Shown: positions 50,863 to 60,187, counted from the first letter of the stretch. The stretch: 61,673 bases of DNA from Bacteroidaceae bacterium (GCA_017522915.1 JAFWXX010000030.1:1-61673); one strand, 5' to 3'. The notes: generated from the letters alone by a model not told the origin. Translations and numbers: made by a program.

Positions 50863-52188
50863 ATGAAAGTATTGAAATTTGGCGGCACATCGGTCGGTTC
50901 GGCCGAGCGCATGCAAGGTGTTGTAAAGCTTATAACAGACGGTGAGTCTAAGATTGTCGTTCTTTCGGCAATGTCGGGAACAACAAATTCGCTCATAGAG
51001 TTCACTAACTATCTCCGTAACGGTAATGTGAACGGAGCCTGCGAGCATTCGACATATCTGTTGTCGAAGTACATGCAGACAATTAAGGACCTCTACAGGA
51101 CAGAGGCCGGTGCCAAGGCTGCAACAGAGAAGGTGAATGCTATATTCGCTCATCTTCGCGACCTTGCGTTCAAGCCTTTGAACGATGAACTGGAGAAAGA
51201 GATTGTTGCTCAGGGAGAGATTATCTCTACCAACATGGTAACAATATACATGCAGGAGCAGGGCTATGATGTTGAGTTGCTCAATGCGCTCGATTTCATG
51301 CGCCTTGCGGTAAACGGTGAGCCCGACCTCGGCTACATACGCGAACACCTTCTTCCGCTTGTCGATTTTGAGAAGAAGGGCAAGATATACATCACTCAGG
51401 GCTTTATTTGCATGAACCATGAGGGCAGCTACGATAACCTGCAGCGTGGCGGAAGCGATTACACAGCAACATTGATTGGCTCTGCAGTAAATGCCGACGA
51501 GGTGCAGATATGGACCGACATCGACGGTGTCCACAACAACGACCCGCGTATTGTAGAGAATACATCACCTGTCCGTAATCTTCATTTTGAGGAGAGTGCC
51601 GAGCTTGCATACTTCGGTGCGAAGATTCTTCACCCTACATGTATTCTTCCTGCGAAGCTTACAGGAACCCCGGTACGTCTGCTCAATACAATGGACCCTA
51701 CAGCAGAGGGTACAAGAATTGACAACAATCTGACTCGTCCGGGCGAGATAAAGGCCATTGCTGCAAAGGACAATATCACTGCCATAAAGATAAAGAGTGG
51801 CCGAATGTTGCTTGCATACGGTTTCCTCCGCAAGGTTTTCGAGATATTCGAGAGCTACAGGACATCAATAGATATGGTGTGTACATCAGAGGTCGGTGTC
51901 TCTGTATCAATCGATGATGACAAGAGACTTGACGATATTGTTGCCGAACTGCAGAAGATTGGTACAATCACAGTTGACCGCAACATGTGCATCATCTGTG
52001 TCGTAGGCGACCTTAACTGGGAAAATGTCGGTTTCGAGGCACGTGCAATGGAGGCCATGAAGGATATTCCGGTGCGCATGGTATCGTATGGCGGCAGCAA
52101 CTACAACATATCGTTCCTGGTTCGTGAAGAGGATAAGGTAAGGGCTTTGCGTGCCCTGAGTGCTTCAATCTTTGATGCTAAAAAGTAA
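50863..52188 (+). CDS. lysC: Aspartate kinase
   Basis: A 441-residue monofunctional enzyme. The kinase domain has KFGGTSVGSAERM (5-17), TQGFICMN and RGGSDYTATLIGSA. Two C-terminal ACT domains (about 300-441) are expected to bind the feedback inhibitor, typically lysine. It makes aspartyl phosphate for lysine, threonine, methionine and diaminopimelate. lysA begins 5 bases after its stop. Confidence 0.95.
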   Translation: MKVLKFGGTSVGSAERMQGVVKLITDGESKIVVLSAMSGTTNSLIEFTNYLRNGNVNGACEHSTYLLSKYMQTIKDLYRTEAGAKAATEKVNAIFAHLRDLAFKPLNDELEKEIVAQGEIISTNMVTIYMQEQGYDVELLNALDFMRLAVNGEPDLGYIREHLLPLVDFEKKGKIYITQGFICMNHEGSYDNLQRGGSDYTATLIGSAVNADEVQIWTDIDGVHNNDPRIVENTSPVRNLHFEESAELAYFGAKILHPTCILPAKLTGTPVRLLNTMDPTAEGTRIDNNLTRPGEIKAIAAKDNITAIKIKSGRMLLAYGFLRKVFEIFESYRTSIDMVCTSEVGVSVSIDDDKRLDDIVAELQKIGTITVDRNMCIICVVGDLNWENVGFEARAMEAMKDIPVRMVSYGGSNYNISFLVREEDKVRALRALSASIFDAKK

Positions 52189-52192
52189 AGGC

Positions 52193-53353
52193 ATGGCAAT
52201 GAAATTTCCTGTAGAAGCATTTTCTTCCATTGAAACGCCTTTCTACTATTACGATGTAGATTTGTTGAAGGAGACTCTTGCAGCAGCGCAACGAGAAGCT
52301 GCAAGATACGAAGGCTTTCACGTACATTATGCCATAAAGGCAAACTTCAACCCTCGTTTGCTGCAGATTGTCGCAGAGTCGGGTATGGGTGCCGACTGTG
52401 TGAGCGGAGGCGAGGTGCGTGCGGCACTTGATGCCGGTATTCCTGCTGAAAAGGTAGTGTTTGCCGGTGTAGGAAAGACCGATAAGGAGATTGCACTGGC
52501 TCTTGATGCCGGTATATTCTGTTTCAATGTAGAGTCTCTTCCTGAGGTTGAGGCTATTGAGCATCTTGCAGCACAACGTGGGGTAGTGGCCCAGGTTGCA
52601 GTGCGCATAAACCCGAATGTCGGGGCGCATACACATTCCAACATCACAACAGGTCTTGCCGAGAACAAGTTCGGGATAAATTATGAGCAGATAGATGAGG
52701 TCATTGACTTAATCTGCTCGATGCCGCATATCAAGCTGGTAGGAATGCACTTCCACATAGGCTCGCAGATTCTTGTAATGGACGACTTCATTGCTTTGTG
52801 CGGAAGGATAAACGAACTGCAGGAACTGCTTCATGAGACGAGAGGCCTTGTTCTTCCGCACATCAATGTCGGCGGCGGCCTGGGCATACGCTACGATGCG
52901 CCCGACAAGTATCCTGTCCCCGATTTTGATCTCTACTTTGCCACATATGCCAATAATCTTAAACTGTATCCTGGGCAACAGGTGCATTTTGAGCTTGGCA
53001 GGAGCATAGTAGCTCAGTGCGGTGCTCTCATAGCACGTGCAACCTATGTAAAGAAAGGCACATGTAAGCAGTTCATAATTCTTGATGCTGGAATGAACGA
53101 CCTTGTCCGCCCGGCTCTGTACGATGCCTATCATCGTATCGAGAACCTTACATCGCAGAAGCCCGACGGAGTATATGACGTTGTAGGCCCGGTGTGCGAA
53201 TCTTCCGATGTGTTCTGCAAGGACCGCCGTATTCCTGAGACACAGCGAGGAGACATAATGGCAATACGCTCGGCTGGTGCCTATGGCGAGGCAATGGCAT
53301 TCGGATACAACTGCCGTGAGATTCCTAAGGCTGTTTTTTCGACAGAACTATGA
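52193..53353 (+). CDS. lysA: Diaminopimelate decarboxylase
   Basis: A 386-residue PLP enzyme. The PLP lysine is in VHYAIKANFNP, the glycine loop in NVGGGLGIRYD, and the catalytic Cys region is GPVCESSDVF. It decarboxylates meso-diaminopimelate to lysine. Of two close start codons (52193, 52199) the first is given. With lysC just before it, this forms a two-gene lysine unit. A terminator follows at 53440-53468. Confidence 0.95.
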   Translation: MAMKFPVEAFSSIETPFYYYDVDLLKETLAAAQREAARYEGFHVHYAIKANFNPRLLQIVAESGMGADCVSGGEVRAALDAGIPAEKVVFAGVGKTDKEIALALDAGIFCFNVESLPEVEAIEHLAAQRGVVAQVAVRINPNVGAHTHSNITTGLAENKFGINYEQIDEVIDLICSMPHIKLVGMHFHIGSQILVMDDFIALCGRINELQELLHETRGLVLPHINVGGGLGIRYDAPDKYPVPDFDLYFATYANNLKLYPGQQVHFELGRSIVAQCGALIARATYVKKGTCKQFIILDAGMNDLVRPALYDAYHRIENLTSQKPDGVYDVVGPVCESSDVFCKDRRIPETQRGDIMAIRSAGAYGEAMAFGYNCREIPKAVFSTEL

Positions 53354-53439
53354 TTATATAAGATCAATAAATAAGAGAGGACAGTCCGAAGTGGTTTAAC
53401 TCCAAGGAGTTGGACGGCTTGATAAAAAGTCTTATTGGT

Positions 53440-53468
53440 AAAGAGCTCGTTATTGCGCCGGGCTCTTT
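53440..53468. terminator. Terminator after lysA
   Basis: AAAGAGC pairs with GCTCTTT around a GC-containing loop, followed by CCTTTTATT. An extra small hairpin AACTCC/GGAGTT lies at 53398-53411. Confidence 0.7.
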
Positions 53469-53472
53469 CCTT

Positions 53473-54711
53473 TTATTCAAACTTTATTGCCTTTGTAGGC
53501 TCAATCCTGGAAATGAGCATCGACGGCAGCACCAGCATTGCAACCGACAGCACGAACATGCCAATGTTCATCGGCAGCAACAGCCATGTAAATTCGATAG
53601 GAACACGGTCCATATAGTACATCTCCGGGTCGAGGGCAATCGGCTTCAGGTGCAGTTGTATAAGGCATAGTACGATAGCGATAATGTTGCCGGCAACAAG
53701 GCCTTTGCCCACAATGAAGCACGCATAGTATATGAATATTCTCCTTATCGGGACATTTCCGGCACCCAGAGCCTTGAGTGTTCCTATCAGACTTGTCTTT
53801 TCGAGAATCAGGATAAGCAACCCCGATACCATAGTGAAGCCTGCAATGAACAACACAATTACGAGTATTATCCACACTGTCTGGTCAAGCATTCCGAGCC
53901 AGCCGAAGAGTGCGGGGTAAAGCTCCTCGACAGTGGGCGCATACAGCATGCTTCCGTTTGTTTCAGCATATCTTGCAACTATGCGGTCTATCCTGTCGCG
54001 TGTCTCATACAGCTTGTTGAAATCCTCGGCGGTTATCTCTATTGCCGTTGCCTCTTCTTTGTTCCAGCCGTTAAGCCTACGTGCTGTGTATATATCGGTC
54101 AGTGCAATAGTCCTGTCCATGTCGCTCAAGTGGGTCTCGTATATAGCAGCAACGGACATGCGCCTGGCTTTTATCCCTCCCTGCATAAAGTAGATGTTTA
54201 TCTTCTCACCAATCTTTGCATTGAGCTTGTTGGCCATTGAGCGTGACAGCACTATTGCGTTCGATGCAACACTGTCGCTGAATTGCGGAATCTCACCTTC
54301 TACAATGTGTCGTGCAAAGAATGAGAGGTCAAAATCTTGCCCTATGCCCTTTAGGGCAATTCCTTCGTACTCATTGTTGGCAACAATCATTCCCGGCTTC
54401 ATGGTATAGCACTGCACATTCTTTACTCCATCGGCCGTTGCCAGCTCGTTCATGAATGCAGCTCCAGCGTCTATAGGCGTTTCGCTTTCTATTCCGGCCG
54501 AAGCGTCCATAATTTGTATATGCCCCCCGAACCCGCTTACCTTGTCGCGTATCTGGTGCTTGAACCCGACTATTATGCATATCGATGCGAACATCACCGC
54601 AGCACCTATGGCTACTCCCCATTGAGCTATAGCAACAGCGGGGCGCGATATTCGTCGCGCCCCCTTGCGTGTGCCATACAGCCTATTGGCTATAAACAGT
54701 TCCAGGTTCAT
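53473..54711 (-). CDS. LolC/E-type FtsX-like ABC permease
   Basis: A 412-residue permease. A first membrane segment (about 26-48, VAIAQWGVAIGAAVMFASIC) is followed by a large periplasmic domain (about 50-260). Three membrane segments follow near 268-295, 315-345 and 370-395. KASLIGTLKALG-like text (EKTSLIGTLKALGAGNVPIR) is the FtsX-domain coupling motif. It probably extracts lipoproteins from the inner membrane with a LolD ATPase encoded elsewhere, or with the ATPase at 50139. ATG 54711 is preferred over TTG 54714. Confidence 0.88.
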   Translation of the reverse strand: MNLELFIANRLYGTRKGARRISRPAVAIAQWGVAIGAAVMFASICIIVGFKHQIRDKVSGFGGHIQIMDASAGIESETPIDAGAAFMNELATADGVKNVQCYTMKPGMIVANNEYEGIALKGIGQDFDLSFFARHIVEGEIPQFSDSVASNAIVLSRSMANKLNAKIGEKINIYFMQGGIKARRMSVAAIYETHLSDMDRTIALTDIYTARRLNGWNKEEATAIEITAEDFNKLYETRDRIDRIVARYAETNGSMLYAPTVEELYPALFGWLGMLDQTVWIILVIVLFIAGFTMVSGLLILILEKTSLIGTLKALGAGNVPIRRIFIYYACFIVGKGLVAGNIIAIVLCLIQLHLKPIALDPEMYYMDRVPIEFTWLLLPMNIGMFVLSVAMLVLPSMLISRIEPTKAIKFE

Positions 54712-54750
54712 CAATGGCGGGGTGTTGTTTGAAATCCAGTTGTTGACGGT

Positions 54751-55125
54751 CTAGAATTTGCGGAATGTCAGTTCTGCAAACTGTGAACGCAAAACCATGC
54801 TCTTTCTGCTCAGGTGCTCAACGCCATATCGTGCATTCTCCTGGTCGTAAAGACCGTACTCTTCCGGTTCATCGGTCTTGCGTATCATCTGTACAAACAG
54901 TGAGTCGTTCACATGCTGGAATCTTCCTTTGCCTTTGCCTATCTGTATAAGGTCAAGTTGTATGGCCCAGAAACGGTCTTCCATTCTCTTGTCTATGATA
55001 CTGTCTGTTGCAAAGTCCTCTATCTGCGTAAGCTTCCAGTTGCCTCCGAGGTCTCCGTTGTCATCTTCCTTCTGGCACGAAGCGAAGAGAGCAATGCCTA
55101 AAAGTAAAAATATTATCTTCTTCAT
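54751..55125 (-). CDS. Small lipocalin-like lipoprotein
   Basis: A 124-residue protein. The lipobox LFASCQKE gives Cys17. GGNWKLTQIEDF and later strands (RFWAIQLDLIQIG, MVLRSQFAELTF) resemble the lipocalin-like small domains of Bacteroidales. The function is unknown. Its start overlaps the end of the Wzi-like gene by 4 bases (ATGA), so translation is coupled. Confidence 0.75.
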   Translation of the reverse strand: MKKIIFLLLGIALFASCQKEDDNGDLGGNWKLTQIEDFATDSIIDKRMEDRFWAIQLDLIQIGKGKGRFQHVNDSLFVQMIRKTDEPEEYGLYDQENARYGVEHLSRKSMVLRSQFAELTFRKF

Positions 55126-56612
55126 TTCTTGAACATCTTTTTAATTTCCTTGAAATCAAGCACGCCATATCTCTTGACCGATATCATGCCACCGTAGTTG
55201 TTGTCGTAAAGGTCTCCGCTGTCGAATGCAAACGAAGTTGTTATGCTCCAGTTCTTCAGCATCTTAGGCTTGAATGTGAGCTCGAACAAACCGGAAACAT
55301 TCTGTTTTATATCCTTGAACGGGTGGTCGTATGTACCCCAGTTGTTGCTTCTTGTGAGCAGCATGCGATAGTCGAGCCAATCAAGTGGGCTTCCTTCTAC
55401 ACCCATGTGGAATGCCTCTACGCGGTTATTGAGGCATGTCAACAAGTCTTTATTGTATATCGGCGATGTACAAAGTGGCGAGCCGATTATTTGGCCGTAG
55501 TTGAACCATCCAGGGTATCGCTGATGGTTATAGTTGTTGTCTTTGCAACTTATCTGGTCGGGAATATCGTTTGCTGTGTCGTGGTATATCGGGCCGCTCT
55601 GGTTCTTCAGGTTGAAGTACTCCAAAGCAATGCCTTTTACCCATTTGAAATTTTTCAGTTCAAGTTCAAGCCCTACAAGCTGCTCGGTCCATAGGCCATA
55701 CTCCATGAACATCTGCGAATGGTCCTCGAATGTATGTTCATAGTAAGCACGAAGTTTCCATGCCTTGTCGTTCCATGTAATCGCAGCCATCCAACTGCCG
55801 AGCATATTGCCTGCAACATTAGCCTGGTCGCTTGCATCGTATGAATCGTCACCGCTTGTTGGGAAAAATGCTGTCCAGAAATCTTTCGGGCGTGTAGGAT
55901 TCTTGTGGTTATTGCCAAATTCATTGGCTGAATTGTATGTAGAACCGCCGAATTGTGAGACCATATGCAGGCCCAATTCTGCTGTGAGAGGAAATTTCTC
56001 TTCGTTACCGATACGCATAAAGCCGGCTTTTGAATGGTATAGTACATTCTTAGCATAGCAAGTACTGTCGGCTGCAAAATCCTCTTGCCACCCGCCATCG
56101 GTAAACACACCGTATGCAATGTGTCCCTTGATGCCTATCCAGCCTCCGAGTCCCGGAATGTTCCAATATTCGGGCAGTTCGAAGCGAATTTGCGGAATAG
56201 GGCGTGCATTGCCGCTCTCGGTCAACGAACCTGAAGAAAGACGGTGGTTGACAACTCCTTGCCAACGCTCTTTTTGACCTACAGAAAGCCTCACCTTTTT
56301 CCAGTTCAAATCGACGTATGCCTGTTGCAGGACAATACTCGAAGTAAGGTTGATACCAACTGCTATATCCAACTCCCAGTCAACACCAATACCACTCTTG
56401 CTGAACTTGTGCTTTCCCCCTACACCCATTCGTGTGAAAATTGAACCCTCTTTCTCACTGCTCAGTCCCTGACGGTTGGCCATGTGCCACATAGGTGCGA
56501 ATTCTCCGCTGCCGAAAGCTCCGGTAATCTCTTGCTTTTCGGTCAGTGTCTGCGCCTTTGTCAAGCCGGCCGATACTAAAAGCAGCAAAGCGAAAAACGT
56601 AGATTTTGTCAT
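55122..56612 (-). CDS. Capsule assembly Wzi-family outer-membrane protein
   Basis: A 496-residue protein. A signal peptide (1-20, ending KAQT) is followed by a beta-barrel with many aromatic strands (for example LQQAYVDLNWKKVRLSVGQK and GGWIGIKGHIAYGVF). This is the Wzi pattern seen in Bacteroidales. Wzi anchors capsular polysaccharide at the outer surface. No capsule synthesis genes are nearby, so the link is only from family. It is first in a unit with the lipoprotein and possibly the permease genes. Confidence 0.83.
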   Translation of the reverse strand: MTKSTFFALLLLVSAGLTKAQTLTEKQEITGAFGSGEFAPMWHMANRQGLSSEKEGSIFTRMGVGGKHKFSKSGIGVDWELDIAVGINLTSSIVLQQAYVDLNWKKVRLSVGQKERWQGVVNHRLSSGSLTESGNARPIPQIRFELPEYWNIPGLGGWIGIKGHIAYGVFTDGGWQEDFAADSTCYAKNVLYHSKAGFMRIGNEEKFPLTAELGLHMVSQFGGSTYNSANEFGNNHKNPTRPKDFWTAFFPTSGDDSYDASDQANVAGNMLGSWMAAITWNDKAWKLRAYYEHTFEDHSQMFMEYGLWTEQLVGLELELKNFKWVKGIALEYFNLKNQSGPIYHDTANDIPDQISCKDNNYNHQRYPGWFNYGQIIGSPLCTSPIYNKDLLTCLNNRVEAFHMGVEGSPLDWLDYRMLLTRSNNWGTYDHPFKDIKQNVSGLFELTFKPKMLKNWSITTSFAFDSGDLYDNNYGGMISVKRYGVLDFKEIKKMFKK

Positions 56613-56706
56613 TTGTCTTATTATTGGATTATTGTTATTCCGTTAGTACAATAGTACAAAGATAATGCTTATTTTTCATAATAATGCCACCTAATCTATG
56701 TTTTTT

Positions 56707-56740
56707 GCCCCGTATGCAGTGCACGCACTGCATACGGGGC
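56707..56740. terminator. Strong GC-rich hairpin between sigma factor and Wzi-like gene
   Basis: GCCCCGTATGCAGTG and its complement around CACG, a perfect 15-bp stem. Neither strand has a T run after it, so it is an atypical terminator or a processing or binding site. It lies 27 bases after the sigma factor stop. Confidence 0.55.
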
Positions 56741-56767
56741 TGTTATTGAGCAGTTCATACTGCTATT

Positions 56768-57274
56768 CTAATTCATGAAGTCGCGAAGTTGCTTTTTCAA
56801 GAGTTGTTTCGTAGAGTATATGCGGCTCTTTACTGTACCGATAGGAATATTAAGCAGTTGTGCTATTTCGTGGTACTTGTATCCCGAAATATAAAGCAGG
56901 AACGGCCGTTTGTGATATCTTTTCAGTTCATTCAGAATACCGTGTATCTCTTTGTTGTACAAATTGTGTTCTATGTTTATGCATTCAAACTCATTGTAAT
57001 ATTCAGTTATGCTCGCTTTGTTCTCAAAGTTTATGATATCGGCCTTATGGCTTTCTTTTCGGTACTCGTTTATGAAGATGTTCTTCATAATCTTAAATAT
57101 CCATCCTTTGAAATTAGTGTCGTCCTTGTACTTCTCCCGGTTGTCCAGTACTCTCAGGAATGTTTCTTGAACCAGGTCCTCGGCCTTCTCCTTGTTCGCA
57201 GTGAGCCTGTAGGCAATAATCCTCAATTCGCTTTGCGCATTAATGAGTTCTTTGTCGAATTTTGTCGTTTTCAC
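56768..57274 (-). CDS. ECF-type RNA polymerase sigma factor
   Basis: A 168-residue sigma factor. Region 2 includes AEDLVQETFLRVL and WIFKIMKNIFINEYRK. Region 4 includes YKYHEIAQLLNIPIGTVKSR. The start is uncertain: the frame has no ATG before residue 90 or so. A GTG at 57274 (VKTTKFDKELIN) fits the family start, and a TTG at 57361 would add 29 residues. No anti-sigma factor is adjacent. Confidence 0.87.
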   Translation of the reverse strand: MKTTKFDKELINAQSELRIIAYRLTANKEKAEDLVQETFLRVLDNREKYKDDTNFKGWIFKIMKNIFINEYRKESHKADIINFENKASITEYYNEFECINIEHNLYNKEIHGILNELKRYHKRPFLLYISGYKYHEIAQLLNIPIGTVKSRIYSTKQLLKKQLRDFMN

Positions 57275-57507
57275 GCTTGTATCTTTTAAAAGTTTTTCTG
57301 CTCTGTAAAATAACAACCGCAAAGAGCGTTTTGTTTTTATAAAATTTGATTTTTTTATCAAAACAGTGCTATTTAACTTGTATTAACACTTTGACGGCTC
57401 TAATATCTTTCTCTTTATGAACATTGTTGCAAAAATGGCAAAACAGCAACCGTAGATGCTTTCTTGCTATTTAGCTTTGCTGTCGATTATCGGTATCAGA
57501 TGTTTAT

Positions 57508-57558
57508 GGTGCTGCCCTCTTTCTGCATTTGTATCTTTCAAGGGCAGCACCTGTTTTT
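57508..57558 (+). terminator. Terminator-like hairpin in the leader of the knob-protein gene
   Basis: GGTGCTGCCCT (57508-57518) pairs with AGGGCAGCACC (57541-57551), followed by TGTTTTT. It lies 38 bases before the ATG at 57596. A TAGCTTTG box at 57472-57479 precedes it. It could be an attenuator or the end of a very short transcript. Confidence 0.6.
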
Positions 57559-57595
57559 AAAAGAATCTTTGACTAACCTATAAACAAGAAATATT

Positions 57596-59335
57596 ATGGA
57601 AAACAGAAAAAGCGGATTAAGTTACAAAGCACTGGCCTACGATACCGGCAGTGAATGGCGTTCGGCAAGAGGACTCAATGACATGTTCGATACCGGATGT
57701 TACAAGGTGCGCCTTTCGCACAGCGATGTCAAGGCTCTGGGGCTCGATTGTGATAGTTGTATAGATGAACACTACATCGTTGCCTACCTTTTCATAACAG
57801 AGAGCGGAACCGACGACAAGTTGCAGAAAGGACGTATTATAGGGCAGACAATCTTGCTTACAAACTGCACCGATGGTACAATGCAGAGATTCACCCGCAA
57901 ATGTACTTTTGCAAAGGACGGCCCGTCATGGAACAGATGGGAGCGTTTCCCCGATGCCGATGAAATTGGTGAGATTGCTGCCGGGCTCGGAAAAAGTGTG
58001 GTGTGGGGCAGCGGAACTCATGCCGATGCCTTTGTTACAGCCGGAACATACAATATAAAGGGGGAACGCACGGTTCTAACCGACGGCTTGCCAATAGCCA
58101 ATGCGGCAGCGGGGCACACAATAAATGCAAAGCTTGTTGTGCTCGACAGTTCCATAAGCGGCAACGGGGCAAATGACGACAAGTGTATTACGCAGATACT
58201 TACCCTTAGCAACCGTACCGGTGGTGACGGTGAGATTTATGTGCGCACCGGGCGTGCTTCCAGCAAGAACCTGCTTGCAGGCGGTTATGGCTGGGAGCAG
58301 TGGGCAAAACTACAGCAGAACGTGCAGGTCGGGCAGGTGACATCGCTCGATGGCTATATAGAAAACGGAATGTACAGCGGAGTATATACCGATGGAACCT
58401 CTTTCGAAACCTTTGTAATGGTCGTTATCAATAACTATGCTGTTGCCGGCGCAAACGGCAAAGTGCGTAGCGTGAGCCAGTTCAAGTACGCGCTTGCCCT
58501 TGACGGCATGTTCAGCTACAGAAGCCGTAGCGGGCAGGGCAATACCGGAATAAGCTGGGGCGAGTGGAGCGACCTTAATGGGGCAACCACTGCAATGTTG
58601 CAGGACGGTGCAGTTACAGCACAGAAACTGAGTGACGATGTGCGTGAAAAAGTGGATAATCCGTTGCGACCGCTGTTCATTGCTGCAGGAGCAAGGTATA
58701 ATTCTGTTACAGGGTTTTATTCTCTTAATGGTGTATATGATTTGAGTGAGGAACAAATTTTATTATGTTACATTTATAAAGATGTTGTTTATAGACTGAA
58801 TGTAGCAAGAGTATTGCAGAATATTTCTCTACGGGCAATTTTCCCATATGTTGGGGCTATGCAAGTATCTCAGATATTTAAGAATACGCCATTTAATGGA
58901 ACTGGTAGTCTAAGTTCAACAAAAATAGAAGTATTTAAAACTGTTTTAGGTATAAATGATATAAATTCAATAGAGTTAGATAGAATGCTTCCATGTGAAC
59001 ATAATTCAATATGGGCAGCAACATTTCATAATTGTGTGAAATTGCGGGATGTTTGGCCTATAAATGTAAGTAATGTATCAAGGATGGCAAATGATACATT
59101 CTTGAATTGTATTTCTTTGGTAGAACTAAGATTGTATAATCAAAAATGTAATCTACCAATTCAATATAGCCCTCAATTGAGTAAGGATAGTGTGCAATAT
59201 ATTATCAAAAATGCATCACCAGCCACTGCGGTAACAATAACCCTGCACCCTGATGCATACTCTCGCCTTGCCGATGATGCCGATGTTGTTGCAGCGTTGG
59301 AGGCACAACCGTTGATTTCGTTAGTCTCAGCCTGA
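57596..59335 (+). CDS. Pyocin-knob tail-fibre-like protein with BspA-like C-terminus
   Basis: A 579-residue protein without a signal peptide. Three knob-like repeats are seen: TGCYKVRL...WNRWERF (about 33-120), TAGTYNIKGERTVL...YGWEQWAKL (about 147-240) and ENGMYSGVY...ISWGEWSDL (about 255-325). A short helix (VTAQKLSDDVREKVDN) leads to residues 365-538, which are AT-rich and carry FHNCVKLRDVWP and FLNCISLVELRLYN repeats. The end (VTITLHPDAYSRLADDADVV) returns to normal composition. Knob repeats occur in phage tail fibres and pyocins. No other phage gene is here. It may be an orphan adhesin or a receptor-binding module. Confidence 0.75.
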   Translation: MENRKSGLSYKALAYDTGSEWRSARGLNDMFDTGCYKVRLSHSDVKALGLDCDSCIDEHYIVAYLFITESGTDDKLQKGRIIGQTILLTNCTDGTMQRFTRKCTFAKDGPSWNRWERFPDADEIGEIAAGLGKSVVWGSGTHADAFVTAGTYNIKGERTVLTDGLPIANAAAGHTINAKLVVLDSSISGNGANDDKCITQILTLSNRTGGDGEIYVRTGRASSKNLLAGGYGWEQWAKLQQNVQVGQVTSLDGYIENGMYSGVYTDGTSFETFVMVVINNYAVAGANGKVRSVSQFKYALALDGMFSYRSRSGQGNTGISWGEWSDLNGATTAMLQDGAVTAQKLSDDVREKVDNPLRPLFIAAGARYNSVTGFYSLNGVYDLSEEQILLCYIYKDVVYRLNVARVLQNISLRAIFPYVGAMQVSQIFKNTPFNGTGSLSSTKIEVFKTVLGINDINSIELDRMLPCEHNSIWAATFHNCVKLRDVWPINVSNVSRMANDTFLNCISLVELRLYNQKCNLPIQYSPQLSKDSVQYIIKNASPATAVTITLHPDAYSRLADDADVVAALEAQPLISLVSA

Positions 59336-59344
59336 CGAAATCAA

Positions 59345-59386
59345 AGATAACAGAGTACAGATAACAGATAACAGATAACAGAGCAA
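59345..59386 (+). repeat. Heptanucleotide array in noncoding DNA
   Basis: Six perfect 7-base units: AGATAAC, AGAGTAC, AGATAAC three times, AGAGCAA. They are the same family as the array in feoB. A shorter TTTTCAG repeat follows near 59405-59420. Confidence 0.9.
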
Positions 59387-59432
59387 GGAGATAAGCTATT
59401 TTCCGCTTTCAGTTTTCAGTTTCAAGGTACCC

Positions 59433-59639
59433 TGTCATTTCGACCATACCTTAATGAGAAAAATTAAAAGAGGTTTTCGATGAGCCTTTTGCGAATAACA
59501 CGAAGTGGAGACGTGTTGTTGAGGGCTTTGCCCGAAAAATCTCAAAATCGCGCGGATAGAGATCTCTCCGTAGCAATGCTCTGTCGAGATGACAAAAACC
59601 GCGAAATATGTCATGTCGAACGTATATGAGACATCTCTG
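59433..59639. repeat. REP-like palindromic element
   Basis: TGTCATTTCGAC (59433-59444) and GTCGAGATGACA (59583-59594) form a near-perfect inverted repeat. Inner parts include GAGATCTCTCC. A further TGTCATGTCGAACG unit ends near 59639. Similar units recur at 61487-61551. No gene is credible in 59390-59742. Confidence 0.75.
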
Positions 59640-59742
59640 ATAACATTAACAAATAATTGTAACCCTAACATTTGTATTGTAATGACAAGAGTCACGAAAC
59701 GAGGCTGGTGCTTGGAGTTGCAAATTTAATAATGAAAAAACC

Positions 59743-59937
59743 ATGAATAAACTAGAAAAAAAGGATGGTGTATATTACACCCAGAATGTAGAGAACTTGC
59801 CCATTGAGGAACGTGTGTTTTTCCGTGAGGGCAAGGGCATCAGTGCCACAAGTGAGAACTACCGCCAGGCTACTGTCACAGAGTTGGCAGCATGGGAAGA
59901 GTACAAGAAACAGCAGGAGAAGGAATTTGAGGCATGA
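59743..59937 (+). CDS. Small hypothetical protein
   Basis: A 64-residue soluble protein (MNKLEKKDGVYYTQNVENLP, ending in an acidic helix WEEYKKQQEKEFEA). I do not recognise a family. It lies downstream of the knob protein and is followed within 10 bases by the terminator 59947-59979. It may be an accessory of the knob gene. Confidence 0.6.
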   Translation: MNKLEKKDGVYYTQNVENLPIEERVFFREGKGISATSENYRQATVTELAAWEEYKKQQEKEFEA

Positions 59938-59946
59938 TATTATAAG

Positions 59947-59979
59947 GAGTGTGCCCCGTTGCGATAACGCGGCACACTC
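59947..59979. terminator. Terminator hairpin, copy 1
   Basis: GAGTGTGCC and GGCACACTC enclose a 15-nt loop (CCGTTGCGATAACGC). Copy 2 at 61325-61357 differs by one base. Confidence 0.8.
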
Positions 59980-59983
59980 AAAT

Positions 59984-60187
59984 TTATCTTCCAATTATTT
60001 CATTCAGTACGTTTTCCAATATATACTCGTCGCTCATCAGTTGAATGCCTGAATCGGGGTCTGATAGCTGCTTGTATGTTTCTGTTGAATAGAATATGTT
60101 TAATGCACGTTCTTCATCTATTCCAAGTTTCTCGGCAAGCATCATTATGATATGACTTTTTTTACGCCATAATACGGAATCTCTCAT
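59984..60187 (-). CDS. DUF3791 protein, short form
   Basis: A 67-residue helical protein (MRDSVLWRKKSHIIMMLAEK, then GIDEERALNIFYSTETYKQL). It matches the DUF3791 pattern of a helix, EALxxFY and LSDPxSGIQLMSDEYI. It is third in the operon, 7 bases after the DUF3990 gene. The function is unknown. Confidence 0.8.
   Translation of the reverse strand: MRDSVLWRKKSHIIMMLAEKLGIDEERALNIFYSTETYKQLSDPDSGIQLMSDEYILENVLNEIIGR

Noticed and set aside
59435..59695. 86-residue minus-strand frame
   Set aside because: It lies in the palindromic REP-like element and has no family resemblance.
57596..59937. Prophage
   Set aside because: Only a tail-fibre-like protein and a small unknown gene are present. No integrase, capsid, terminase or lysis gene is seen.
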